DNA of 8,365 nt from contig CAAFFL010000248.1 of NCBI GenBank assembly GCA_900762125.1, positions 1 through 8,365 on the forward strand. The letters run 5' to 3'. Position 1 is the stretch's first letter, and each line of letters starts with the position of its first letter. The DNA comes from an uncultured Prevotella sp. (GTDB lineage Bacteria > Bacteroidota > Bacteroidia > Bacteroidales > Bacteroidaceae). A program made the translations under genes and the position numbers. This document shows, piece by piece, positions 1 through 6,637 of the stretch. Below the pieces are notes generated by a model, which saw nothing but the letters and a program-made list of their open reading frames with translations, ran no database searches and had not been told where the DNA came from.

Positions 1-22
1 AGTTCTCCATCCGGTAATCCAC

Positions 23-59
23 GTACCGTTTATATAAATCGGCACGTTATACGTGCCGA
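23..59 (+). promoter_or_regulatory. Composite AraR-type operator, site 1 (upstream of araT-araR)
   Basis: An outer box GTACCGTTTATATAAA (23-38) runs directly into a perfect inverted repeat: arms TCGGCACGT (39-47) and ACGTGCCGA (51-59) around the centre TAT. The 21-bp inner repeat has the size and symmetry expected for a dimeric winged-helix repressor, and the araR gene lies in the operon it precedes, so autoregulation is likely. The same composite recurs at 2583-2619 and 6567-6603. The inner repeat ends 35 nt before the araT start. I see no canonical Bacteroidetes TAnnTTTG/TTTG promoter pair here; the AT-rich part of the outer box may serve as the promoter core. That the protein binding here is AraR is inferred from context. 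Confidence 0.82.
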
Positions 60-94
60 AGCAAGAAACCAAAAACAACAAAAATATCTAAACA

Positions 95-1864
95 ATGGAT
101 TGGAACGCAAATCATTTTATTGGAATTGACTGGACGGTGCTGGCCGTTGGTCTGCTGCTGGTAGCCTTCTATGTCTACCGCTCCATCAAGAAAGACCGCG
201 AGAAGATGAAGGGGGCCGACAGTCAGGACTACCTCTTCGGTAAGGGCGAGCCCTGGTATGTCATCGGTATGGCTATCTTTGCCGCAAACATCGGATCAGA
301 GCACCTCGTAGGCCTTGCCGGAACGGGTGCCAAGGACGGCGTGGGAATGGCCCACTGGGAGATGCAGGGCTGGATGATCCTCATCCTCGGCTGGCTCTTC
401 GTACCGTTCTATCAGCTGCTCAACAACAAGCTTGGACGCATCATCACCATGCCGGAGTTCCTGAAGTTCCGCTACACCAAGCGCACAGGCTACTGGCTCT
501 CCGTCATCACCCTCGTGGCCTACATCCTCACGAAGGTCTCTGTGACGGCCTTCACCGGTGGTATCTTCTTCGAGTATCTCATCGGCCTGAACTTCTGGGT
601 GGGTGCCCTCGGACTCATCCTCATCACCGCCATCTTCACTGTCTTCGGTGGCATGAAGGGCGTGATGTCGATGTCGAAAATCCAGACGCCGATCCTCATC
701 CTCGGCTCGTTCCTCGTGCTTTTCCTCAGCCTCTACACCCTCGGCGGTGGCAGCATCGCGCAAGGCTGGGCCAACATGATGGACTACGCCTCTAAGGCTC
801 ACGACGGCTATGGCATCAACCACATGTTCCACTGGAGCGACATCAACGCTTCCGGCAAGCCCGACCCACTCTATCACGAGTATCCCGGCTTCGTGGTGTT
901 CCTCGGCGCGTCGATCATCGGCTTCTGGTACTGGTGCACCGACCAGCACATCGTTCAGCGAGTACTTGGCCAGACCAAGGGCGAGGACAACACCGTCGTC
1001 ATGCGCCGTGCACGCCGTGGCTCCATCGCTGCTGGTTACTTCAAGATCCTCCCCGTGTTCATGTTCCTCATCCCCGGTATGGCGGCTGTGGCGCTGGCCA
1101 ATGGCGGATATGTTGACTCGGGCATCGTCATGGACATCACCAACCAGCACGACACCGATGGCGCCTACGCCATGCTCGTGAAGAACATCCTGCCGGCTGG
1201 CGTGAAGGGCTTCATCACCATCGGCTTCGTCTGCGCACTCGTGACCTCGCTGGCTGCCTTCTTCAACAGTTGCGCCACACTGTTCACAGAGGACTTCTAC
1301 AAGCCGCTGCGCAAGGGCAAGACCGAGGAGCACTATGTCCTCGTCGGACGTATCGCTACCGTCGTCGTCGTTGTGCTCGGTCTGCTCTGGCTGCCGATCA
1401 TGATGAACATGGGCAACCTATACACCTATCTGCAGGGCATCCAGTCGCTGCTCGCTCCTGCCATGGTGGCTGTGTTCTCGCTGGGTATCTTCTCCAAGCG
1501 CATCACGCCGAAGGCTGGTGAGTATGGCTTGATCTTCGGATTCCTCGTGGGTATGCTTCGACTCATCACGAACATCTTCACCAACACCGGTGCCGACCAG
1601 ATGGATGGTGCCTTCTGGAACGCTACGGCTTGGTTCTGGCAGACCAACTGGCTCGTCTTCGAGTGCTGGCTCCTCGTGGCGATCATTGTCTTTATGTACA
1701 TCGTCTCGATGTTCACCGCCAAGCCCTCGCAGGATCAGATTGCTGCCATCACCTTCACCTCCGACTATCGCCACCAGATCCGCAACAGCTGGAGCCTCGG
1801 CGACATTCTCGGCACGCTGGGTGTGATCGCCCTCTGCGGTCTGTTCTACTGGTACTTCTTCTAA
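95..1864 (+). CDS. araT: Sodium/L-arabinose symporter, SSS (SGLT) family
   Basis: Inner-membrane transporter of 589 residues, probably importing L-arabinose with sodium. It is hydrophobic throughout, with about 14 predicted membrane helices, the last ending at the extreme C-terminus (570-589). SGLT signatures are clear: AANIGSEHLVGLAGTGA (63-79) in the first core helix, WYWCTDQHIVQRVLG (278-292), and TSLAAFFNS (384-392). T384 and S385 of the last motif align with the paired serines of the sodium site in SGLT proteins. Substrate specificity is inferred from the operon, not from binding-site residues; other sugars are possible. The ATG at 95 follows an A-rich leader with no Shine-Dalgarno sequence and places the first helix at residues 12-30. 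The gene ends 9 nt before araR, so the two are almost certainly cotranscribed. Length and motifs look intact. Confidence 0.9.
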   Translation: MDWNANHFIGIDWTVLAVGLLLVAFYVYRSIKKDREKMKGADSQDYLFGKGEPWYVIGMAIFAANIGSEHLVGLAGTGAKDGVGMAHWEMQGWMILILGWLFVPFYQLLNNKLGRIITMPEFLKFRYTKRTGYWLSVITLVAYILTKVSVTAFTGGIFFEYLIGLNFWVGALGLILITAIFTVFGGMKGVMSMSKIQTPILILGSFLVLFLSLYTLGGGSIAQGWANMMDYASKAHDGYGINHMFHWSDINASGKPDPLYHEYPGFVVFLGASIIGFWYWCTDQHIVQRVLGQTKGEDNTVVMRRARRGSIAAGYFKILPVFMFLIPGMAAVALANGGYVDSGIVMDITNQHDTDGAYAMLVKNILPAGVKGFITIGFVCALVTSLAAFFNSCATLFTEDFYKPLRKGKTEEHYVLVGRIATVVVVVLGLLWLPIMMNMGNLYTYLQGIQSLLAPAMVAVFSLGIFSKRITPKAGEYGLIFGFLVGMLRLITNIFTNTGADQMDGAFWNATAWFWQTNWLVFECWLLVAIIVFMYIVSMFTAKPSQDQIAAITFTSDYRHQIRNSWSLGDILGTLGVIALCGLFYWYFF

Positions 1865-1873
1865 ATTTAGAAT

Positions 1874-2551
1874 ATGACTACATACTACGGTGAACATCAG
1901 AAAGTCTATGTCTCGGTAGACTGCATCGTCTTCGGCTTCGACGAGGGGCGCTTGGAGCTCCTCATCGGCCGACGGCAGATGGACCCAGGACGTGGACAGT
2001 GGTCGCTCTATGGAGGCTTCGTCGGCTCTCATGAGAGTCTCGAAGAGGCTGCCAACCGCGTGTTGCTGTCGCTGACGGGTCTGCGGCAGATCTACATGCG
2101 CCAGGTCGGTGCCTATGGTGCCATCGACCGTGACCCCGGCGAGCGTGTCATCTCCGTGGCCTACTGCGCGCTGATCAACAAGAAGGACTATGATCCATCG
2201 CTGCTCGAACAGTATGGCTTGGAGTGGGTGTCGCTCGACGATCTGCCAAAGCTCTACTCCGACCATAACAGCATGGTGGAGGATGCCATCGGCCAACTTC
2301 GCCGGCACATCAAGACTGAGCCACTGAGCTTCAACCTTCTGCCGGAGCTCTTCACGCTGACGCAGCTGCAGCATGTCTATGAAGCCATTCAGGGCTCAGA
2401 GATCGACAAGCGCAACTTCCGAAAGCGCATCAAGCAGATCGAAGTCATCGAGAAGACAAACCTCATCGACAAGACGACGTCGAAGCGTGGCGCGGCGCTC
2501 TACCGCTTCAACCAGAAGGCCTACGACGAGGATCCCTCGTTCCGGCTGTAA
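1874..2551 (+). CDS. araR: AraR, Nudix-fold winged-helix repressor of arabinose genes
   Basis: Cytoplasmic transcription factor of 225 residues in the NrtR/AraR group. Residues about 8-140 form a Nudix-like domain. The Nudix-box frame is recognisable (G48, E54, R62, G69), but the catalytic REUxEE part reads RVLLSL (62-67), so the metal-binding glutamates are gone and hydrolysis is not expected; the domain should be a sugar sensor. Residues about 155-215 form the winged helix, with LTQLQHVYEAI (162-172), DKRNFRKRI (178-186) and the wing RGAALYRF (205-212). In Bacteroides thetaiotaomicron the homologous AraR binds operator DNA as a homodimer and is released by L-arabinose (Chang et al. 2015). 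The gene starts 9 nt after araT, has no evident Shine-Dalgarno sequence and may be translationally coupled. Inverted repeats before araT, araD and abfA are its likely targets. Confidence 0.9.
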   Translation: MTTYYGEHQKVYVSVDCIVFGFDEGRLELLIGRRQMDPGRGQWSLYGGFVGSHESLEEAANRVLLSLTGLRQIYMRQVGAYGAIDRDPGERVISVAYCALINKKDYDPSLLEQYGLEWVSLDDLPKLYSDHNSMVEDAIGQLRRHIKTEPLSFNLLPELFTLTQLQHVYEAIQGSEIDKRNFRKRIKQIEVIEKTNLIDKTTSKRGAALYRFNQKAYDEDPSFRL

Positions 2552-2582
2552 AACGGTCGCTCACTCGCCCCCTGTTCAATAG

Positions 2583-2619
2583 GTACCGTTTATATAAATC
2601 GGCTAGTCATACTTGCCGA
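2583..2619 (+). promoter_or_regulatory. Composite AraR-type operator, site 2 (upstream of araD)
   Basis: The outer box and the first bases of the inner repeat are identical to site 1 over 21 bp (2583-2603). The inner repeat is TCGGCTAGT (2599-2607), centre CAT, ACTTGCCGA (2611-2619), with one mismatched pair (T2604 with T2614). It lies in the 102-nt gap between araR and araD and ends 34 nt before the araD start, which suggests araDAB can be transcribed from its own AraR-controlled promoter as well as by read-through from araT-araR. The rest of this gap (2552-2582) shows no convincing terminator. Confidence 0.8.
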
Positions 2620-2653
2620 AACAATCAACAATAACAAGTAAATTTCGCTCAAT

Positions 2654-3352
2654 ATGTTAGAGGAACTGAAAGAAAAAGTTTTCCGTGCAAACCTTGACTT
2701 GGTGAAGCACAACCTCGTTCTCTTCACCTGGGGCAACGTCTCCGGTATCGACCGTGAGAAAGGCCTCGTGGTGATCAAACCGTCAGGCGTGGCCTACGAC
2801 GTGATGAAGGCCAGCGACATGGTCGTCGTCGACCTCGAGACCGGCAAAGTCGTCGAGGGTGATCTGAACCCCTCCAGCGACACGCCCACACACCTCGTGC
2901 TCTATCGCAACTTCCCGGAGATCGGCGGCGTGGTACACACACACTCCACCTATGCCACCGCATGGGCACAGGCAGGCATCGACATCCCGAACATCGGCAC
3001 GACGCATGCCGACTATTTCCACGACGCCATCCCCTGCACCGACGCGATGACGAAGGACATGATGGCGGAGTATGAGTACAACACCGGCGTGGTGATCGTC
3101 GACAAGTTCCAAAAGGACAACATCAACTACGTCCACACACCCGGCGTGCTCGTGAAGAACCACGGTCCGTTCACCTGGGGCAAGAACCCCGACGAGGCGG
3201 TTTACCATGCCGTCGTCGCCGAGCAGGTGGCTAAGATGGCGTTCATCTCATTCTCCGTCAACCCGCGCACGACGATGAATCCGCTCCTCGTTGAGAAGCA
3301 CTTCAGCCGCAAGCATGGCCCCAACGCTTACTATGGACAAAAGACAAAATAA
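2654..3352 (+). CDS. araD: L-ribulose-5-phosphate 4-epimerase
   Basis: Cytoplasmic zinc enzyme of the class II aldolase fold that converts L-ribulose 5-phosphate to D-xylulose 5-phosphate, the last step before the pentose phosphate pathway. At 232 residues it is almost exactly the length of E. coli AraD (231) and collinear with it from the first residues (MLEELK against MLEDLK), which fixes the start. Zinc ligands are present: H95 and H97 in VVHTHS, H170 in VKNHGPF, and D76 in SSDTPTH. The catalytic aspartate falls at D120 in THADYF, and the tyrosine of the C-terminal AYYGQ motif at Y227. TWGNVS (25-30) and KPSG (42-45) form the phosphate-binding region. It follows operator site 2, and araA starts 27 nt downstream. 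The leader is A-rich without a Shine-Dalgarno sequence. No anomalies seen. Confidence 0.96.
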   Translation: MLEELKEKVFRANLDLVKHNLVLFTWGNVSGIDREKGLVVIKPSGVAYDVMKASDMVVVDLETGKVVEGDLNPSSDTPTHLVLYRNFPEIGGVVHTHSTYATAWAQAGIDIPNIGTTHADYFHDAIPCTDAMTKDMMAEYEYNTGVVIVDKFQKDNINYVHTPGVLVKNHGPFTWGKNPDEAVYHAVVAEQVAKMAFISFSVNPRTTMNPLLVEKHFSRKHGPNAYYGQKTK

Positions 3353-3379
3353 CTAAGAACTAATAAAAGAACAAGAACT

Positions 3380-4921
3380 ATGATTAAGGCATTTGAGAAT
3401 TACGAAGTATGGTTTGTCACTGGCGCACAGCTCCTTTATGGAGGCGACGCCGTAGTACAGGTGGATGGTCACTCAAAGGAGATGGTCGAGGGCTTGAACG
3501 CCTCCGGCATCATCCCAGTGAAGATCGTATATAAGGGCACCGCCAACAGCTCCGACGAGGTCGAGAGCGTGATGAAGGCTGCCACAAACGATGACAAGTG
3601 CGTGGGCGTCATCACATGGATGCACACGTTCTCGCCCGCAAAGATGTGGATCAAGGGTCTGCAGGCACTGAAGAAGCCGTTGCTCCACTTCCACACACAG
3701 TACAACGCCGAGATTCCATGGAACGACATCGACATGGACTTCATGAACCTCAACCAGAGCGCTCACGGCGACATCGAGTTCGGACACATCTGCACCCGCA
3801 TGCGTGTCCAGCGTAAGGTCGTTGTTGGCTATTGGAAGAGCGAGAAGGCACAGCAGCAGATCGCCATCTGGGCTCGCGCTGCCGTGGCTAAGGCTGATGC
3901 TCACAACGTACGCTGCCTGATGTTCGGTATGAACATGAACAACGTTGCCGTCACCGATGGCGACCGCGTAGAGTTTGAGCAGCGCTTTGGCTATCATGTG
4001 GACTACTATCCCGTGAGCTCGTTGATGGAATACTTCAAGAAGGTGACCGACGCTGAGGTTGATGAGCTGGTGGAGACCTATAAGAAGGAGTACACCATCA
4101 AGATCGACGAGAGCGGCGAGGAGGCTTACTGGAAGAGCGTCCGCAATGCAGCTAAGGCTGAGATCGCCCTGCGCCGCGTACTGAAGGACGAGCATGCTAC
4201 GGCCTTCACGACCAACTTCGACGACCTCGGTGGTGCTGACGTCAACGATCCTAACTTCCTCGGCTTTGACCAGATCCCTGGCCTCGCTTCGCAGCGACTG
4301 ATGGCTGAGGGCATCGGCTTCGGTGCTGAGGGCGACTGGAAGACCGCTTGCCTCTATCGCACGCTGATGGTGATGAGTGCCGGCATGCCGTTGGGCAGCA
4401 GCTTCCTCGAGGACTACACGCTGAACTTCGCTGAGGGCCAGACGTCTATCCTCCAGAGCCACATGCTCGAGGTAGACCCGAAGATTGCCAGCGACAAGCC
4501 GAAGCTGGAGGTGCACTTCCTCGGCATCGGTATCCGCAAGGAGCAGACCGCACGTCTGGTGTTTACCAGCAAGACCGGTCGTGGCACGAAGGCTACCATC
4601 GTCGACCTGGGCAACCGCTTCCGCATGATCACGCAGGATGTGGAGTGCATCGAGCCGAAGAAGATGCCGAAGCTCCCCGTGGCTTCGAACCTCTGGGTGC
4701 CACAGCCCACGTTCGAGATTGGTGCCGGCGCATGGATCCTCGCCGGTGGCACGCACCACAGCGCCTTCTCCTACGATGTCACACCGGAATACTGGCAGGA
4801 TCTCGCCGAGATGCTCGACGTGGAGTGCGTCTCCATCACCAAGGACACTACCACCGCTGAGTGGAAGCAGACGCTCCGCAACAATGAGGTTTACTACATG
4901 TTAAATAAAGCATTAAAGTAA
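3380..4921 (+). CDS. araA: L-arabinose isomerase
   Basis: Cytoplasmic manganese-dependent isomerase converting L-arabinose to L-ribulose, the first step of the pathway. It has 513 residues, slightly longer than E. coli AraA (500), and is collinear with it throughout. Family motifs include EVWFVTGAQLLYG (9-21), ITWMHTFSPAKMW (78-90), NLNQSAHGD (123-131) and FGHICTR (134-140). The metal ligands align with E. coli E306, E333, H350 and H450: here E317 (AEGDW), E344 (SFLED), H361 (QSHML) and H460 (GGTHH). The ATG at 3380 comes 27 nt after araD, behind an A-rich spacer in which AAGAACT occurs twice (3355-3361 and 3373-3379), without a classical Shine-Dalgarno sequence. It is cotranscribed with araD; a stable hairpin follows before araB. 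The gene appears intact. Confidence 0.97.
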   Translation: MIKAFENYEVWFVTGAQLLYGGDAVVQVDGHSKEMVEGLNASGIIPVKIVYKGTANSSDEVESVMKAATNDDKCVGVITWMHTFSPAKMWIKGLQALKKPLLHFHTQYNAEIPWNDIDMDFMNLNQSAHGDIEFGHICTRMRVQRKVVVGYWKSEKAQQQIAIWARAAVAKADAHNVRCLMFGMNMNNVAVTDGDRVEFEQRFGYHVDYYPVSSLMEYFKKVTDAEVDELVETYKKEYTIKIDESGEEAYWKSVRNAAKAEIALRRVLKDEHATAFTTNFDDLGGADVNDPNFLGFDQIPGLASQRLMAEGIGFGAEGDWKTACLYRTLMVMSAGMPLGSSFLEDYTLNFAEGQTSILQSHMLEVDPKIASDKPKLEVHFLGIGIRKEQTARLVFTSKTGRGTKATIVDLGNRFRMITQDVECIEPKKMPKLPVASNLWVPQPTFEIGAGAWILAGGTHHSAFSYDVTPEYWQDLAEMLDVECVSITKDTTTAEWKQTLRNNEVYYMLNKALK

Positions 4922-4928
4922 TTAACAT

Positions 4929-4946
4929 CCCTCCCTTCGGGGAGGG
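4929..4946 (+). other. Stable UUCG-capped RNA hairpin between araA and araB
   Basis: A perfect 7-bp GC-rich stem, CCCTCCC (4929-4935) and GGGAGGG (4940-4946), closes on TTCG, giving the extra-stable C(UUCG)G tetraloop in RNA. It sits in the 43-nt gap, 7 nt after the araA stop and 18 nt before the araB start. No U-tract follows, so it is unlikely to terminate transcription. It may protect the araA 3' end, set a processing point, or be a copy of a dispersed intergenic palindrome. Confidence 0.7.
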
Positions 4947-4951
4947 CTTGG

Positions 4952-4957
4952 AAAGGA
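4952..4957 (+). promoter_or_regulatory. Shine-Dalgarno-like site of araB
   Basis: AAAGGA lies 7 nt before the ATG at 4965. It is the only gene start in the window with a recognisable Shine-Dalgarno sequence; the others have A-rich leaders. It supports the 4965 start and may offset the hairpin just upstream. Confidence 0.5.
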
Positions 4958-4964
4958 TATTACT

Positions 4965-6560
4965 ATGGACGCAAAAGAAACTATCCAGTCAGGCAAGGCC
5001 ATCCTCGGCATCGAGTTTGGCTCCACCCGTATCAAGGGTGTGCTGATTGACGAGGAATATAAGCCCATCGCTCAGGGCAGTCATGAGTGGGAAAACCAGT
5101 TGGTCGACGGTCTGTGGACCTACAGCCTCGACATGATCTGGAGCGGCGTGCAGGACTGCTATGCCCAGCTGCGAAAGGATGTCAACGAGAAGTATGGCAT
5201 CGAGATTGAGACGCTTGCCGCCATCGGCGTGAGTGCGATGATGCACGGCTATATGGCCTTCGACAAGGACCAGAACATCCTCGTGCCGTTCCGCACGTGG
5301 CGCAACACCAACACGGGTAAGGCAGCCGCCGAGCTCTCGCAGCTGTTCCACTTCAACATTCCGCTTCGTTGGAGCATCTCCCACCTCTACCAGTGCATCC
5401 TCGACGGCGACGAGCATGTGAAGGACATCGACTACCTCGCTACCCTCGACGCCTACATCCACTGGCAGCTCACGGGCGAGCGTGTCACCGGCATCGGTGA
5501 TGCCTCGGGTATGATCCCTGTCGACTCCGAGACGAAGGACTACGATCAGACGATGGTCGCTAAGTTTGACGCGCTCGTGGCACCCCAGGGGTATCCCTGG
5601 AAGCTCCGCGACATCCTGCCGAAGGTGCTCGTCGCTGGCGAGAACGCTGGCACGCTCTCTGAGGAAGGCGCCCGCAAGCTCGACCCCTCTGGCCATCTGC
5701 AGGCTGGCATCCCGATGTGTCCACCGGAGGGCGACGCTGGCACGGGTATGGCCGCTACGAACTCGGTAAAGGTTCGCACGGGTAACGTCAGCTGCGGCAC
5801 ATCGTCGTTCTCGATGATCGTGCTGGAGAAGCAGCTCTCGCAGCCCTACGAGGTCATCGACATGGTGACGACGCCCGACGGCTCACCCGTGGCAATGGTC
5901 CATTGCAACAACTGCACCTCCGACATCAATGCCTGGGTGAAGGCGTTCAAGGAGTATCAAGAGATGCTTGGCGTCAACCAGAGCCCCTACGAACTCTACT
6001 CTACCCTGTTCAACAAGGCCCTCGAGGGTGCCCCCGACTGCGGCGGACTGGTGTCGTTCAACTACGTCAGCGGTGAGCCTGTCACCGGCTTCACCGACGG
6101 TCGGCCTTTGTTCGTCCGCTCCGCCAACGACAAGTTCACACTGGCCAACTACATGCGTGCGCTGCTCTATGGCGCCGTGGCCGTGCTAAAGGTGGGCAAC
6201 GACATCCTGTTCAAGAAGGAGCACGTCGCCGTGGACAAGATCTACGGTCAGGGTGGCTATTTCACCACGCCGAAGGTCGGTCAGCTCTTCCTCGGTGCAG
6301 CCCTCAACAGCTCGATCTCCTGCATGGAGACCGCTGGCGAAGGTGGCCCGTGGGGTATAGCCCTGCTCGGTGCCTACATGGTGCGCAAGGCCGATGGCGA
6401 GACGCTTGCCGACTTCCTTGAGAACCGCGTCTTTGCAGGCAACAAGGGCACGGAGGTCTCTCCCACTCCCGAGGATGTCGCCGGCTTCGACCGCTACATC
6501 GAGAACTACAAGAAGTGCCTCAAGATTGAGGAGGCAGCAGTTGCAGCTAAAGATGCATAA
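4965..6560 (+). CDS. araB: FGGY-family L-ribulokinase
   Basis: Cytoplasmic sugar kinase of 531 residues, assigned to ATP-dependent phosphorylation of L-ribulose to L-ribulose 5-phosphate. Two actin-like ATPase lobes are visible. The N-terminal phosphate loop is ILGIEFGSTRIKGV (13-26). The likely catalytic aspartate is D257 in EGDAGTGMA, fitting the FGGY pattern of an Asp a few residues before a conserved Gly. The second phosphate motif is GNVSCGTSS (273-281), and an adenosine-binding region surrounds GQGGYFTTPKVGQ (428-440). Sequence alone would also allow a xylulokinase-like name, since it is shorter than E. coli AraB (566) and not obviously close to it. Its position directly after araD-araA makes L-ribulose the best substrate, and it is the only kinase in the window. 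The start is supported by an AAAGGA site. Operator site 3 lies between it and abfA. Confidence 0.85.
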   Translation: MDAKETIQSGKAILGIEFGSTRIKGVLIDEEYKPIAQGSHEWENQLVDGLWTYSLDMIWSGVQDCYAQLRKDVNEKYGIEIETLAAIGVSAMMHGYMAFDKDQNILVPFRTWRNTNTGKAAAELSQLFHFNIPLRWSISHLYQCILDGDEHVKDIDYLATLDAYIHWQLTGERVTGIGDASGMIPVDSETKDYDQTMVAKFDALVAPQGYPWKLRDILPKVLVAGENAGTLSEEGARKLDPSGHLQAGIPMCPPEGDAGTGMAATNSVKVRTGNVSCGTSSFSMIVLEKQLSQPYEVIDMVTTPDGSPVAMVHCNNCTSDINAWVKAFKEYQEMLGVNQSPYELYSTLFNKALEGAPDCGGLVSFNYVSGEPVTGFTDGRPLFVRSANDKFTLANYMRALLYGAVAVLKVGNDILFKKEHVAVDKIYGQGGYFTTPKVGQLFLGAALNSSISCMETAGEGGPWGIALLGAYMVRKADGETLADFLENRVFAGNKGTEVSPTPEDVAGFDRYIENYKKCLKIEEAAVAAKDA

Positions 6561-6566
6561 ACCTGA

Positions 6567-6619
6567 GTACCGTTCATATAGGTCGGCAAGTTAAACCTGC
6601 CGACCTATATGAACGGTAC
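6567..6619. repeat. 53-bp near-perfect palindrome between araB and abfA
   Basis: Arms of 26 bp (6567-6592 and 6594-6619) flank one central base, with a single mismatch (A6589 opposite C6597). Each arm begins, read inward, with GTACCGTTCATATAGG, the outer box of the operator element, so both strands carry the composite. In RNA it would form a very long hairpin starting 7 nt after the araB stop and ending 18 nt before abfA. No U-tract follows on either strand, so it is not a standard intrinsic terminator. Confidence 0.92.
6583..6603 (+). promoter_or_regulatory. AraR-type operator core, site 3 (upstream of abfA)
   Basis: The centre of the 53-bp palindrome matches the inner repeats of sites 1 and 2: TCGGCAAGT (6583-6591), centre TAA, ACCTGCCGA (6595-6603), one mismatched pair. 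Its end lies 34 nt before the abfA start, the same spacing as at araD. The left outer box (6567-6582) differs from sites 1 and 2 at three positions (T to C at 6575, A to G at 6581 and 6582). It probably places abfA under AraR control, separately from araDAB. Confidence 0.8.
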
Positions 6620-6637
6620 CCAAACAACCAAAAAATC

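Noticed and set aside
274..281. TATCTTTG, a match to the Bacteroidetes -7 element inside araT
   Set aside because: It lies early within the araT coding sequence with no gene start nearby; a six-position match is expected by chance in a window of this length.
296..2374. Minus-strand open frames (345, 318 and 98 residues) across araT and araR
   Set aside because: They overlap two genes with strong family signatures, have compositions dominated by E, D, H and V or by S and P, and no leader or promoter was found for them.
3473..4759. A 428-residue open frame on the minus strand within araA
   Set aside because: It is a shadow of codon bias in a clearly identified isomerase gene; the translated product is rich in V, H, A and L and shows no recognisable motif or independent start signal.
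5585..5600. Inverted repeat CCAGGG...CCCTGG inside araB
   Set aside because: It encodes ordinary kinase residues (around QGYPW), is short, and has no counterpart elsewhere in the window; chance in GC-rich coding sequence is sufficient.
6567..6619. Reading the 53-bp palindrome as the intrinsic terminator of araB
   Set aside because: No U-tract follows the hairpin on either strand, and the sequence is shared with operator sites 1 and 2 at gene starts, so an operator role explains it better. Partial attenuation is not excluded.
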